In this document: piece after piece, positions 32,532-41,560 of the stretch | How positions within the stretch are numbered: the stretch's first letter is position 1 | Layout: the number at the start of each line of letters is the position of its first letter | Assembly (NCBI GenBank): GCA_031292915.1 | Contig: JAUMSH010000076.1 | Span: 1-64,000 of the forward strand | Length of the DNA: 64,000 nucleotides | DNA from: Collinsella sp. | GTDB taxonomy: Bacteria; Actinomycetota; Coriobacteriia; Coriobacteriales; Coriobacteriaceae | Reading direction: 5' to 3' | The notes under the pieces: generated by a model | Databases searched by the model: none | Seen by the model: the letters and a program-made list of their open reading frames with translations, nothing else | Told to the model about the DNA's origin: nothing | Translations under genes and position numbers: made by a program

Positions 32532-32608
32532 TGGTCGGGTTGACTGGATTTGAACCAGCGACCCCTGCGTCCCGAACGCAGTGCTCTACCAAACTGAGCC
32601 ACAACCCG
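32532..32608 (-). tRNA. tRNA-Pro (CGG)
   Basis: Minus-strand cloverleaf with acceptor CGGGTTG/CAACCCG, anticodon loop TTCGGGA (anticodon CGG), T loop TTCAAAT, discriminator A and encoded CCA. It lies between ispE and tatA. Confidence 0.95.
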
Positions 32609-32657
32609 TTAGCTCGACTATAGTAACAAAGATTTTCGCCGCGTGCTAGAGAAATTT

Positions 32658-33554
32658 TTATTTCTTTGGCGCGTCGATTTGAACCGTGTTGGGAATAAGC
32701 TCAGTCGCGCAGGCCCACCAGCCATTTTGCTGGGCAACATCGGCAAGCCTTTCGGCCGTAGCAGCGGTGTCGCAAATGGCAAACGAGCAGGCACCCGATC
32801 CGCACACATCTACAGCAACGGTTCCGTCCTGTTTACGCAGCCAGTCGAGGACCGTTTGAATCTGCGACTCCATCTGTGCGGAAATGACACCCAGATTGTT
32901 ATGGATGAGTGCATATGCCGTCTCGGCATCACCAGCACGCAAGGCAGAAGCTATCGCGCCGGGCTTGTCCGCAGGCACCGGGGCCTCGTCAAAACGTCGA
33001 TAGGCTTCAATTGTCGAAACGCTTGCCTCGCGCGGCTTGACCAGCACGACGGGCGTCGCGGGCAGCGCGGGGTACTCAGTTGCCAGCACGTCTCCCCCAC
33101 CTACGTAGAACGCAGGACTCGCGTGCAAAAAGAACGGGACGTCAGCACCAATGCCCCGCGCAATATCGTCGAGCGCTGGGTCGGTGCGATCAATGCCCCA
33201 GAGCTCTGCCAAGGCGACAATGACCGCGGCCGCATCCGTCGAGGGGCCGCCCAAGCCCGCGCACAATGGAATGCGCTTCTCAATCGTCACGCAGATGTTT
33301 GCCTCGCGACCATAATGCTCGGCCATAGCAACCGCAGCCCGATACGCCGTATTCTTTTGCATGGGAAAATCTGATGCTGGAACCGTCTGGACGGTCAGCG
33401 CCTGCGACGGCGTGACCGTCACGGTATCGGAAAGACCGACGGCCGCCATCAGGGAATCGACCCTGTGGTAGCCGCGGTCATCGCGCTCGGTATGAACCCC
33501 CAGGTAGAGGTTAATCTTTGCCGGCGCGGAAAGAGTCAGGGGCCGATCGGTCAC
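32658..33554 (-). CDS. ispE: 4-diphosphocytidyl-2-C-methyl-D-erythritol kinase
   Basis: IspE phosphorylates CDP-ME in the MEP isoprenoid pathway. The 298-residue GHMP-family kinase begins MTDRPLTLSAPAKINLYLGV (the conserved PAKINL motif), has the ATP loop PLCAGLGGPSTDAAA near residue 95 and the C-terminal DVCGSGACSFAI motif. It begins 2 bp after the veg stop, so the two are co-transcribed. The other MEP genes ispD and ispF lie 20 kb away. Confidence 0.95.
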   Translation of the reverse strand: MTDRPLTLSAPAKINLYLGVHTERDDRGYHRVDSLMAAVGLSDTVTVTPSQALTVQTVPASDFPMQKNTAYRAAVAMAEHYGREANICVTIEKRIPLCAGLGGPSTDAAAVIVALAELWGIDRTDPALDDIARGIGADVPFFLHASPAFYVGGGDVLATEYPALPATPVVLVKPREASVSTIEAYRRFDEAPVPADKPGAIASALRAGDAETAYALIHNNLGVISAQMESQIQTVLDWLRKQDGTVAVDVCGSGACSFAICDTAATAERLADVAQQNGWWACATELIPNTVQIDAPKK

Positions 33555-33556
33555 CG

Positions 33557-33853
33557 TTAATGCTCCTCGAGCTGATTGCCGAGCGGGGTAAAGATATGCT
33601 CGCCGCTCTCGGGGTCGAACAGCTCGACCTGGCCGGTGAGGACATCGATGTACTGGTAGGACTGACGCGACTTGCGGCCGCGACGCTCGTCAACCTCGAC
33701 GATAAAGACGGCGGGGTGGACGCTCTTGATGGTGCCCATGCGCTCGACGACGCGGGTACGGCCCATGTTGGCCTTCACCTTGACGCGATCGCCCACCATA
33801 TCGGTCAGCTTCTCGTGGATGTCGTCGACGTGATTGACTTCCATCTCTTCCAT
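33557..33853 (-). CDS. veg: Veg-like conserved protein
   Basis: The 98-residue protein starts MEEMEVNHVDDIHEKLTDMVGDRVKVKANMGRTRVVERMGTI. It has the SH3-like Veg fold signature VKVKANMGR...GTIKSVHPAVFIVEVDE and an unusually extended C-terminus (RQSYQYIDVLTGQVELFDPESG). Bacillus Veg stimulates biofilm formation and precedes ispE there as well, so the veg-ispE order is a strong contextual match. ATG 33853 is chosen for its GGAGG; an upstream ATG at 33877 lacks one. Molecular role is not established. Confidence 0.85.
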   Translation of the reverse strand: MEEMEVNHVDDIHEKLTDMVGDRVKVKANMGRTRVVERMGTIKSVHPAVFIVEVDERRGRKSRQSYQYIDVLTGQVELFDPESGEHIFTPLGNQLEEH

Positions 33854-34008
33854 GAACAGGGCCTCCAGAAGGTGCAATTCAAAAAGGGGATAATACCCCT
33901 AAGATAGACAAAACTCTAATACTATAGCACCCTGTTGTGGCCATACGCAAGTAGCTAAATAAGCCCGGTCCCAAATACGTACCAGACGACAACCTCGCAT
34001 GACCAGTT

Positions 34009-34036
34009 GTTACGCGGTTTGGTAAAACCGCGTAAC
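34009..34036 (-). repeat. GTTACGCGG hairpin after dtd
   Basis: GTTACGCGGTTT and AAACCGCGTAAC pair perfectly around GGTA, ending at the base adjacent to the dtd stop codon. It matches the two hairpins after lysS (29398-29427 and 29493-29519). No U-tract follows, so it is not an ordinary terminator. Confidence 0.75.
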
Positions 34037-34483
34037 CTAAAGGTTGTCGGTGTCCAAGACGATGGTGAATGGGCCGTCGTTGACCAGGTCGACCTTCATG
34101 TCGGCGCCAAAGATACCGTGCGCCACATGCTCAACGTCCTCGTGCACAAGCGTCAGGAAGTACTCGTAGAGCTCGTTGGCAACATCGGGTGCGCCGGCAT
34201 CCGTAAACGACGGACGGCGGCCGTGGCGGCAGTCAGCGAACAGTGTGAACTGCGACACCACGAGCACCTCGCCGTCGATATCGGCAAGCGCCAAGTTGGT
34301 CTTGCCGTTCTCATCCTCGTTGATGCGCAGGCCGCGGAGCTTGCCCCACAGCTTGTCGGCCTCGGCGCGCGTGTCGCCGTGGCCCACGCCCAGCAGCACC
34401 AGATAGCCGCGTCCAATGCGGCCCACGCACTCGCCGTCGACCGTCACGCCGGCGTTGAGCACGCGCTGCACCACCGCACGCAT
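34037..34483 (-). CDS. dtd: D-aminoacyl-tRNA deacylase
   Basis: DTD recycles tRNAs mischarged with D-amino acids or glycine. The 148-residue protein begins MRAVVQRVLNAGVTVDGE and shows the active-site motif VSQFTLFADC (SQxxL) near residue 78 and the cross-subunit motif near NELYEYFLT in place of the usual GPVT loop, which here reads GPFTIVLDTDN at the C-terminus. It starts 3 bp after rdgB in an apparent rph-rdgB-dtd run. Confidence 0.93.
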   Translation of the reverse strand: MRAVVQRVLNAGVTVDGECVGRIGRGYLVLLGVGHGDTRAEADKLWGKLRGLRINEDENGKTNLALADIDGEVLVVSQFTLFADCRHGRRPSFTDAGAPDVANELYEYFLTLVHEDVEHVAHGIFGADMKVDLVNDGPFTIVLDTDNL

Positions 34484-34486
34484 GGC

Positions 34487-35128
34487 CTACTCCTCGCCCG
34501 TCAGCTTGGCGGACAGATGCTCGAGCGCGTGGAAACGATGGCTGATGGCGTTCTTCTCGTCCGCCGTCAGCTCGGCCATGGTCTTGCCCGGCGTGTCGAC
34601 CGGCAGGAACAGCGGGTCGTAGCCAAAGCCGTGATCGCCGCGGCCCTCGTGCGCGATAACGCCCTCGCAGGCGCCCTCGCCATAGGTAACCAGACCGTCC
34701 GTGTCGATGAGCGCGACGACGCTCATAAAGCGCGCGGTGCGGTCCTCATCTGCCACGCCTTCCAGGTTAACGAGAAGCTTGGCGTTGTTGGCGGCATCGT
34801 CGCCGTGCACGCCCGCATAGCGCGCGCTATACACACCGGGCTCACCGTCCAGTGCGTCGACGACCAAGCCCGAATCATCGGCAATGGCCATAAGGCCCGT
34901 CTCCTCAACCGCGGCTTGGGCCTTGATGATGGCGTTCTCCAAAAACGTCGTGCCGTTTTCCTCGGGATCCTCAAAATCGCCCAGCTGGCCGAGCGCCACA
35001 AAGCGTACCTCGGGCATGACCTTGCCCAAAATGGCCTCGATCTCGGTGAGCTTATGGGCGTTGCCGGTTGCCACGACGATGGTCGCCGCCGGGTCGAGGG
35101 TGTCGATGTCAATCTTCTCAAGTGCCAT
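34487..35128 (-). CDS. rdgB: dITP/XTP pyrophosphatase (RdgB/HAM1)
   Basis: RdgB removes non-canonical purine NTPs (ITP, XTP) by hydrolysing them to monophosphates. The 213-residue protein contains VVATGNAHKLTEIEAIL near residue 15, the metal site TTFLENAIIKAQA, IADDSGLVVDALDGEPGVYSARYAG and GFGYDPLF. ATG 35128 follows AAGGAGG; an in-frame ATG at 35170 would add 14 unrelated residues. It is downstream of rph, a frequent arrangement in bacteria. Confidence 0.95.
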   Translation of the reverse strand: MALEKIDIDTLDPAATIVVATGNAHKLTEIEAILGKVMPEVRFVALGQLGDFEDPEENGTTFLENAIIKAQAAVEETGLMAIADDSGLVVDALDGEPGVYSARYAGVHGDDAANNAKLLVNLEGVADEDRTARFMSVVALIDTDGLVTYGEGACEGVIAHEGRGDHGFGYDPLFLPVDTPGKTMAELTADEKNAISHRFHALEHLSAKLTGEE

Positions 35129-35234
35129 GACTGGCCTCCTTGTCTCTATAGCAAGCCGCGTGAGGGGCATTTGGGCACTTGACCTCTCCCCTCTCAGGCG
35201 ATCGGACCTTTCAACGCAGCATTTCAGCAGATAA

Positions 35235-35270
35235 AACCTACCAAAATAAACCTGTCCCTTTTGGCAGGTT
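35235..35270 (-). repeat. GGGACAGGTT-loop hairpin, copy 2 (after rph)
   Basis: Arms AACCTACCAAAA (35235-35246) and TTTTGGCAGGTT (35259-35270) pair with one mismatch that is G-U capable in the transcript. The minus-strand loop is GGGACAGGTTTA. The inner arm overlaps the rph stop codon (35269-35271). Confidence 0.75.
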
Positions 35271-35994
35271 AGGCGATGGCTCGGCGCTGAAGCTCGATGA
35301 GCTCGGCGATACCCTTGTCGCCCAGGTCGAGCAGGGCGTTGAGGCGTTTGCGGTCAAAGGGCGCCTGCTCGCCGGTGCCCTGGAGCTCGATCATCTCACC
35401 GGTGTCGGTGGCGACGAGGTTCATGTCGACCTCGGCATGGCTGTCCTCGGAATAATCCAAGTCGAGCAGCGTATTGCCGTCGACAACGCCCATGGAGATG
35501 GCAGCCACCTGGCCGATAAGCGGGATGCGCTCGATCTTGCCCGCCTCGACCCACATGGCGAGGGCGTCGTGCAGTGCCACCCAAGCGCCGGTGATGCTCG
35601 CTGTACGCGTGCCGCCATCGGCCTGAATTACATCGCAGTCGACGGTGACGGTGTACTCGCCGAGCGCCTTCATGTTGACGACGGTACGCAGGCTGCGGCC
35701 AATGAGGCGCTCGATCTCCATGGAACGGCCCTTGCGGTTGGCATGCTCGCGCTTGCAGCGCTTGCCGGTCGACGCCGGCAGCATGGCGTATTCCGCGGTC
35801 ACCCAGCCGGCCTTGGCGCCCTTTCGCCAGCCCGGCACGCCCTCCTCGATAGTGGCGGCGCACAGCACGCGCGTGTCGCCGAACTCGGCCAAACACGAGC
35901 CGTGGGCGTGCTTCATGACGCCACGGGTGAGCTTAACGGGGCGTAACTCGTTGGCGGCGCGACCGTTGGCGCGGTTGACCTGCATATACTCCAT
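35269..35994 (-). CDS. rph: Ribonuclease PH
   Basis: RNase PH trims tRNA 3' ends phosphorolytically. The 241-residue protein has the family pattern RPVKLTRGVMKHAHGSCLAEFGDTRVLCAATIEEGVP, the EYAMLPAST segment, the phosphate-contacting IGRSLR arginine and the metal-binding DCDVIQADGGTRTASITGA. It lies 55 bp downstream of murI. Its stop codon forms part of a repeat hairpin (35235-35270). Confidence 0.96.
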   Translation of the reverse strand: MEYMQVNRANGRAANELRPVKLTRGVMKHAHGSCLAEFGDTRVLCAATIEEGVPGWRKGAKAGWVTAEYAMLPASTGKRCKREHANRKGRSMEIERLIGRSLRTVVNMKALGEYTVTVDCDVIQADGGTRTASITGAWVALHDALAMWVEAGKIERIPLIGQVAAISMGVVDGNTLLDLDYSEDSHAEVDMNLVATDTGEMIELQGTGEQAPFDRKRLNALLDLGDKGIAELIELQRRAIA

Positions 35995-36049
35995 AGAAAT
36001 ATCCTTTCGGCAAAAGATGAAAGTGAGCCTTTGGTCGGTGACCTTGTAT

Positions 36050-36934
36050 CTATTTCAGTTCGTCGATATCGATATGTTCGATGCTCTTGAGCGGCTGACC
36101 AAAGATAAAACTGCCCGCCACCGCAAACTCGGCAATATTATCGGCCGTCGTTGCAAAACGATGTTGCGGCTCGGCTGCGTCGCCCGCCAGCTGCTCGCGG
36201 CGCGTGAGGATATCGGTCAGCTCGCGCGTGGTCTCCTCGGCGGAACTCACGACGCGCACCCCAGGCCCCAGCGCATGGCGGATAGGTCCCACCAACAGCG
36301 GGAAATGCGTACAGCCGAGCACCACGGTATCGATACCGTGGTCGCGCAGCGGCTCAACCGTGGCACCCACCAGCGCACGCACGGCAGGCGTATCGAAGAT
36401 GTCCTCGTTCTCAAGCCACTGTTCCTGCAGATGTGCACCCGAGGCGAGCTCGTGTTCGACAACCTCGACAAAGCTCGAGGCAGGACAGCCGTATACATCG
36501 ACACCGGCATCTAGATCCTGAATGGCGCGCGTGTAGGCGCCCGAGCGAATGGTGAGGTTGGTGGCGAGCACGCCCACGCGACGCGAGCGGGTGCTGTTGA
36601 TCGCCGCACGGGCACCCGGCGCGATCACGCCGATCACGGGAACGTCGAGCACCTGCTGGGCCAGACGCAAGGCCGCAGCGGTCGCCGTGTTGCAGGCGAT
36701 GACCATAATCTTGACGTCGTGCTTCGAAAGCCAACGACCCGCCTGCAACGCAAACGAGCGCACTTCATCCTCGGTGCGGGTGCCGTAGGGGCAGCGCTTG
36801 GTGTCGCCAAAGTAGTAGACGGACTCGTGCGGCAGCGCCGTCGCAATCGCGCGCGCAACCGTCAGACCGCCCAAACCAGAATCGAACACGCCAATCGGGC
36901 GCGTGTCACCTGCCGGATTCTCGATATCGGACAT
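36050..36934 (-). CDS. murI: Glutamate racemase
   Basis: MurI supplies D-glutamate for peptidoglycan. The 294-residue protein has PIGVFDSGLGGLTVARA near residue 14, PYGTRT, the first catalytic cysteine in VIACNTATAA (about residue 81) and the second in LGCTHFPLL (about 199). It sits in a cell-wall context with murE 1 kb upstream. A HAD-family gene separates them. Confidence 0.95.
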   Translation of the reverse strand: MSDIENPAGDTRPIGVFDSGLGGLTVARAIATALPHESVYYFGDTKRCPYGTRTEDEVRSFALQAGRWLSKHDVKIMVIACNTATAAALRLAQQVLDVPVIGVIAPGARAAINSTRSRRVGVLATNLTIRSGAYTRAIQDLDAGVDVYGCPASSFVEVVEHELASGAHLQEQWLENEDIFDTPAVRALVGATVEPLRDHGIDTVVLGCTHFPLLVGPIRHALGPGVRVVSSAEETTRELTDILTRREQLAGDAAEPQHRFATTADNIAEFAVAGSFIFGQPLKSIEHIDIDELK

Positions 36935-36985
36935 TACCTCACCAGTCTCTCTCGAAAAGACATGTCCAAGTGCGGCGGCGCCGCG

Positions 36986-37897
36986 CTACGAACGCGCCGC
37001 GACCAGCAGCTCTGCCGTCGCCGCCCAACCGTCGACAATTTTGCCGCGCGTAACGAAAGCGTTCTCGCAAGCAGCCAGGAACTCGGGCGCGCCGGCGCTC
37101 GTCAAGCCATTCTCGACCAAGCAGAACGTGCCCACGTGATCGGCCATGTAGAAGTCGGACTCGGAATCGCCGAGCGCCAACGTCTCCTCGCGCTCGATCC
37201 CCAGGTGCTCGCAGAAGCGCGCAATGGCGACGCCTTTGTTGAGGCCCGCGGGGTTGATGTTGAATGCGCGACCGTCCTCGACGCGATCGAGCTCGAGCGT
37301 CGTCGGCTTGGACAGGTGAGTCAGATGGCCGTTGCAAGCCCAGATCAGACCGCAGCCGGCCTCGTCCAGGATGGCCTGGACCTCATCGTCGGGCACATCG
37401 CCGCGCATGCCGACGGTGACCTCACGGTATTTGTAGCCGGTCGACATGTCGTTGTGGTACTCGATCTTGTGCGGCCAGCGGGCAAGGATCTTCTCGCACA
37501 CGCCGGTCTGCTCGATCACCTGGTGCGGCGTGAAGCCACAGGCGGGGTCGTAAGGCATGTCACCGGTCAGATACTCCCAATCGTTGGCTTTGAGGTCGTA
37601 CATAACCAGGCCGCCCATCTCACCAATGTAGGAGTTGAGGCCGAGCACGCGCGCGTCCTCGTGGATCATGGTGCGGTTGCGGCCCGAGGTGGGAACCACC
37701 TGAATACCAGCGCGAGCGAGCGCCACGACGGCCTCGACGAGTTTGGTCGAGGGGTTGCCGTCGTTGTCGCGCAGCACGCACGAGCCGGGTGCAAGCATCG
37801 TGGCATCCAGGTCGGTAAAGACGTACTTGACCTTGGCCAAGCGCTCGCGCATCTCGCCCGAAAGCTCAGCGACGGTCGGCAGGGTATTGTGGGACAT
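36986..37897 (-). CDS. HAD-superfamily hydrolase, Cof/sugar-phosphatase type
   Basis: The 303-residue protein has HAD motif I as VFTDLDATML (the first Asp nucleophile; the second acidic position is Asp, as expected), motif II VVPTSGRN, and motifs III/IV in KGVAIARFCEHLG and LALGDSESDFYM. A C2-type cap lies between about 95 and 215. Such enzymes dephosphorylate sugar phosphates or cofactors. ATG 37897 follows GGAGTAACC and fits better than an upstream in-frame ATG at 37939. The 107-bp gap to murE suggests co-transcription. The substrate cannot be told. Confidence 0.85.
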   Translation of the reverse strand: MSHNTLPTVAELSGEMRERLAKVKYVFTDLDATMLAPGSCVLRDNDGNPSTKLVEAVVALARAGIQVVPTSGRNRTMIHEDARVLGLNSYIGEMGGLVMYDLKANDWEYLTGDMPYDPACGFTPHQVIEQTGVCEKILARWPHKIEYHNDMSTGYKYREVTVGMRGDVPDDEVQAILDEAGCGLIWACNGHLTHLSKPTTLELDRVEDGRAFNINPAGLNKGVAIARFCEHLGIEREETLALGDSESDFYMADHVGTFCLVENGLTSAGAPEFLAACENAFVTRGKIVDGWAATAELLVAARS

Positions 37898-38004
37898 GGT
37901 TACTCCGTTTACGTAGAAGGGTTTGGACTTGGACGGCATGTTTTGATTGAGGGAACACGCTTATGGCGACAGCGCACTCAGGGCGCCGCCGCCATCATGG
38001 TTCA

Positions 38005-39567
38005 TTAGTCAAACTGGGTAACATCGATCAGGCGATTGGCCAGCGAAAGGTCGCTCTCGATGGGCACGAACTCGTCGCCCACGTGCATGAGCTCCTCGTC
38101 ACCCTTTGCCAGCAGCAAGACAATGGTGGGAGCATCGGGGTTGACGTACTCCTCGCGCGCCGCCTTGAACGCCGCATGCACAGCGGCTTCGCGGTCGAGG
38201 ATGATCTTGTTCGGCGTATCGTCGGGAACATGCTCGGCAAGCTCGCGACAGACCTTCATCGGGTCCTCGTGAGCTGGATCCTCGTTGGCAAAGATCATCA
38301 GGTCGGAATACGGTGCGGCCTCGCGCGGAAGCTGCTCGCGGCGCTCCTGCGCCTTGCCGCCGGCAGCGCCAAACACTGCGATGACCGGGCTGGCGGGAAA
38401 CGCGCGCTTGACCGACGAGAAAAGCGAGCGGAACGAAAGCTGGTTGTGCGCGTAGTCGACGACACAAATCACGCGGCCGTCCTTCGACTCCACGACCTCC
38501 ATACGGCCCGGCACACGCAGTTTGGAGAGGCCCTTCTTGATAGCCTCGATACCGATGCCGATCTCGCGCGCAGCGGCGATAGCGACCAGCGCGTTTTCCA
38601 CGTTAAAGTCGCCCGCGATACCCAGCAGGACCTTCTCCCCCGCCTCGGGCTCGTCGGCGCTCATGCCGTGCAGGTTAAACTCGATGTTAAAGCCGAGCAT
38701 GCGGACATCGCTCGCCCACAGGCTTGCCTCGGGATGCTCAACGCCAACGGTCACCAAGCGCTCGGCCGTCGACGCTGCCCCCAGCACACGGTCAACCTCT
38801 TCGGTGCCCAGATTCACCACGGCAGTCTTTGCCTGGCCAAAGATCCTGAGTTTGCTCTCAAAATAATCCTCAAACGTGGGGTGTTCGATCGGCGAGATGT
38901 GGTCGCGGCCGATGTTGAGGAAGCACGCCACGTCAAACGGCAGATTCTCGACGCGTTGGTACTTGAGCGCCTGGCTCGAGACCTCCATGACCATGGACTG
39001 GCGACCGGACGTGCGGCAGTTGGCGATATGGCGCCAAACCTCGGGGGCCTCGGGCGTGGTGTTGGTGCTCTCGTAGCACTCGATACCATCGTCGGTACTC
39101 ACCGAGCCGATCATGCCGCAGGACTCGCCCGCCGCCTTGATGATGGACTGGAGCATAAAAGCGGCCGTGGTCTTTCCCTTGGTGCCGGTGATGCCCACGA
39201 TCTTGACGTCGTGGTCAGGACGGTCGTAGACCTCCGGCGGCAACAGGGCCATGGCCGTGCGAACACTATCAACAACCAGCATCGCAGCACCGCTCTCCTG
39301 CGCCAGCGGCTCCAGAGACTCGACCAGCGACTCCTCGCACACAAATGCGACGGCGCCCGCATCGAGCGCCATGCTCAAAAACGCGGGCTTAAAGGCAGCA
39401 CCTTTGCAAAAGAATACGTCACCTGCCGAGACCACGCGCGAATCAAACGAGCAGCCGGTCACGGCACGCTCGTCAACCTGCTCTGATGCGCGCAGCTCGC
39501 CGCACACGTCGAGAAGCTTGGCAAGCGTATCGACCGTGGTCACGGTCGCGGAATCCGAATGGTGCAT
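38005..39567 (-). CDS. murE: UDP-N-acetylmuramyl-tripeptide synthetase (MurE-like)
   Basis: MurE adds the third amino acid of the peptidoglycan stem to UDP-MurNAc-L-Ala-D-Glu. The 520-residue protein has the UDP-binding N-terminal domain (GCSFDSRVVSAGDVFFCKG), the ATP loop GITGTKGKTTAAFML near residue 125, the NTTPEAPEV segment and the C-terminal domain. The specificity loop reads ANEDPAHEDP, not the DNPR motif of diaminopimelate-adding enzymes, so lysine or ornithine is more likely than mDAP. This fits a Coriobacteriia wall but is an inference. A homologous MurE-like ligase with another role remains possible. Confidence 0.88.
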   Translation of the reverse strand: MHHSDSATVTTVDTLAKLLDVCGELRASEQVDERAVTGCSFDSRVVSAGDVFFCKGAAFKPAFLSMALDAGAVAFVCEESLVESLEPLAQESGAAMLVVDSVRTAMALLPPEVYDRPDHDVKIVGITGTKGKTTAAFMLQSIIKAAGESCGMIGSVSTDDGIECYESTNTTPEAPEVWRHIANCRTSGRQSMVMEVSSQALKYQRVENLPFDVACFLNIGRDHISPIEHPTFEDYFESKLRIFGQAKTAVVNLGTEEVDRVLGAASTAERLVTVGVEHPEASLWASDVRMLGFNIEFNLHGMSADEPEAGEKVLLGIAGDFNVENALVAIAAAREIGIGIEAIKKGLSKLRVPGRMEVVESKDGRVICVVDYAHNQLSFRSLFSSVKRAFPASPVIAVFGAAGGKAQERREQLPREAAPYSDLMIFANEDPAHEDPMKVCRELAEHVPDDTPNKIILDREAAVHAAFKAAREEYVNPDAPTIVLLLAKGDEELMHVGDEFVPIESDLSLANRLIDVTQFD

Positions 39568-39629
39568 CTTTCACCTTTCTCAGCCATTTGGCAGGGACGG
39601 TTTTTATAGTAACTGAAACGCACCCACGC

Positions 39630-39654
39630 AAAAACGGCTCCCGGAGGAGCCGTT
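39630..39654 (-). terminator. Terminator after asnB
   Basis: AACGGCTCC and GGAGCCGTT pair around CGGA; on the minus strand TTTTGCG follows. Confidence 0.8.
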
Positions 39655-39679
39655 ACGCGCAGGCGTTCGTAAGCCGAGG

Positions 39680-41560
39680 CTAGGCAGCCTGAACAGAAGG
39701 CTGGCCCTCGTCGATAAAGAAGCGCTTGTACCACACCAGGAACACGAGCGGCGTATAGATCTTGCGCTGGAAATCGCCCTTGCCCGCAAAGTGCAGATCG
39801 AGCAGGTGCATGAGCTCGTCGGTATCGAAGAACTCGCTTGCCCACGGCGCGGTGAAGTACTCCTTGACATAGTCGTACCACTTTTGCTCGCGCAGCCAGT
39901 AGACAATCGGCACCGGGAAGCCCACCTTGGGACGGGTGGCCCACTCATCGGGCAGCGACTTGTTGGCAGCGTGGCGGAGTACCTGCTTGTTGCCGTTCTC
40001 GTTGATGCGGTAGCGATCGGGAATGTGCTCGGCGAACTCCATGACTTTGCGGTCCAGGAAGGGCACGCGCAGCTCCAGCGAGTGCGCCATGCACATCTTG
40101 TCGGCCTTGAGCAGAATGTCGCCCGGGAGCCACATGTTCATGTCCAGGTACTGCTTCTTGACCAGTTCGGGCTGACCCTTCACGCGTGCGTAGATGGGTG
40201 CAGCGAGCTCGAAGGCGCCATCGCCGGTGTTGTACTCGGGCTTGAGCACGCCGTCGACCTCGCGCTCCGGCCATACCAGAGCCTGTCCCAGGAACGACTT
40301 CTCAGGGATCTCGGCACCCTTGACCAGGAAGTTATGTCCCTTGAAGTACGGCATATGCAGCGCCAGATTACCGAGCGCGCGACGGATGGGCAGCGGCACC
40401 ATCTTTTTGTACTTGCGCACCGGGACCGTGTCCTCGTAGTAGGCGTAGCCGCCAAAGAGCTCGTCGGCGCCTTCGCCCGAAAGCACGACGGTAACGTCCT
40501 TGCGGGCCATCTCGGCCAAGAACCACAGCGGCACGGAAGACAGGTTGGACTGCGGCTCGTCCATGTGATACTGGATGTCCTCGAGCGCACCGAAGAACTC
40601 GTCGGCGGTAATCATCTTGCGAACGTTCTCGACGCCGAGCTTATCGGAAAGTTCCTTGGCGTAGTTGGTCTCGTTGAAGTTCTTGTAGTCAAAGCCCACC
40701 GAGAAGGTCTTGTCGGGCATAAGGCAAGCGGCGATGTAGCTGGAGTCGACGCCACCGGAGAGGAACGACGCGACCTTGACGTCGGCGATGCGATGGGCCT
40801 CGACGCTCTCGTGCACGACCTCGTCCAGCTCATCGACATACTCTTCGAACGGCTTCTCGACGGCAGAGTAATCGCAATCCCAGTAGCGCTCGATGTTCAT
40901 CTTGCCGGTCGAGATATCGACGGTAAAGTAGTGCGCCGGCGGCAGCTTGTAGACACCCTCGAAGAAGGTCTCCTCAGTCGCCGAATACTGCAGCGTCATG
41001 TACGGACGCAGAGCCTTTTTGTTGACCGCCTTGTGGAAGTGCGGGTAGTCCAGGAAGCTCTTGATCTCGGAACCAAAGAGCACGCCCGGAGCGCCGTCGC
41101 CCGCATCGGCCATGGGATAGTAGTAAAGCGGCTTGATGCCAAAGATGTCGCGGGCGCCAAAAAGCTTGTTCTTCTTTTTGTCCCAGATGACGAAGGCGTA
41201 CATACCGCGTAAGCGATCGAGGACGGCCTCGCCCCACTCCTCGTAGCCGTGCAGGAGGCTCTCGGTGTCGGCGCCGCAGTGGAACTTGTAGCCCTTGGCC
41301 TCGAGCTCGGAACGGAGTTCTTGGAAGTTGTAGATCTCGCCGTTGAAGACAATGACGACGCTACCGTCCTCGTTGGCCATGGGTTGGGCGCCAGCCTCGG
41401 TCAGGTCGAGGATCGACAGGCGGCGGAAGCCGAGGGCAACGCGGCCGTCGATAAACTGACCGCCCATGTCGGGACCGCGATGGACGATGCGGTCCATCAT
41501 CTTGGTGAGCACCTCGGATTGGTTATCCGTCCCACCGACAAAACCGACAAAACCGCACAT
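39680..41560 (-). CDS. asnB: Asparagine synthase (glutamine-hydrolysing)
   Basis: AsnB makes asparagine from aspartate, ATP and glutamine. The 626-residue protein has the N-terminal glutaminase with nucleophile Cys2 (MCGFVGFVGG), followed by RGPD, NGEIYNFQELR and GADTESLLHGYEEWG. The synthetase domain has the PP-loop SFLSGGVDSSYIAA near residue 258, GEGADELFGGY near 350 and the C-terminal KMCMAHSLELRVPFLD. It is apparently monocistronic. The spacing to tRNA-Val (187 bp) contains no further gene. Confidence 0.95.
   Translation of the reverse strand: MCGFVGFVGGTDNQSEVLTKMMDRIVHRGPDMGGQFIDGRVALGFRRLSILDLTEAGAQPMANEDGSVVIVFNGEIYNFQELRSELEAKGYKFHCGADTESLLHGYEEWGEAVLDRLRGMYAFVIWDKKKNKLFGARDIFGIKPLYYYPMADAGDGAPGVLFGSEIKSFLDYPHFHKAVNKKALRPYMTLQYSATEETFFEGVYKLPPAHYFTVDISTGKMNIERYWDCDYSAVEKPFEEYVDELDEVVHESVEAHRIADVKVASFLSGGVDSSYIAACLMPDKTFSVGFDYKNFNETNYAKELSDKLGVENVRKMITADEFFGALEDIQYHMDEPQSNLSSVPLWFLAEMARKDVTVVLSGEGADELFGGYAYYEDTVPVRKYKKMVPLPIRRALGNLALHMPYFKGHNFLVKGAEIPEKSFLGQALVWPEREVDGVLKPEYNTGDGAFELAAPIYARVKGQPELVKKQYLDMNMWLPGDILLKADKMCMAHSLELRVPFLDRKVMEFAEHIPDRYRINENGNKQVLRHAANKSLPDEWATRPKVGFPVPIVYWLREQKWYDYVKEYFTAPWASEFFDTDELMHLLDLHFAGKGDFQRKIYTPLVFLVWYKRFFIDEGQPSVQAA

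Noticed and set aside
32420..32602. N-terminal extension of tatA beginning MAQFGRALRSGRRG
   Set aside because: This is the translated shadow of tRNA-Pro, a well-known annotation artefact; the TatA start at 32419 has a good Shine-Dalgarno.
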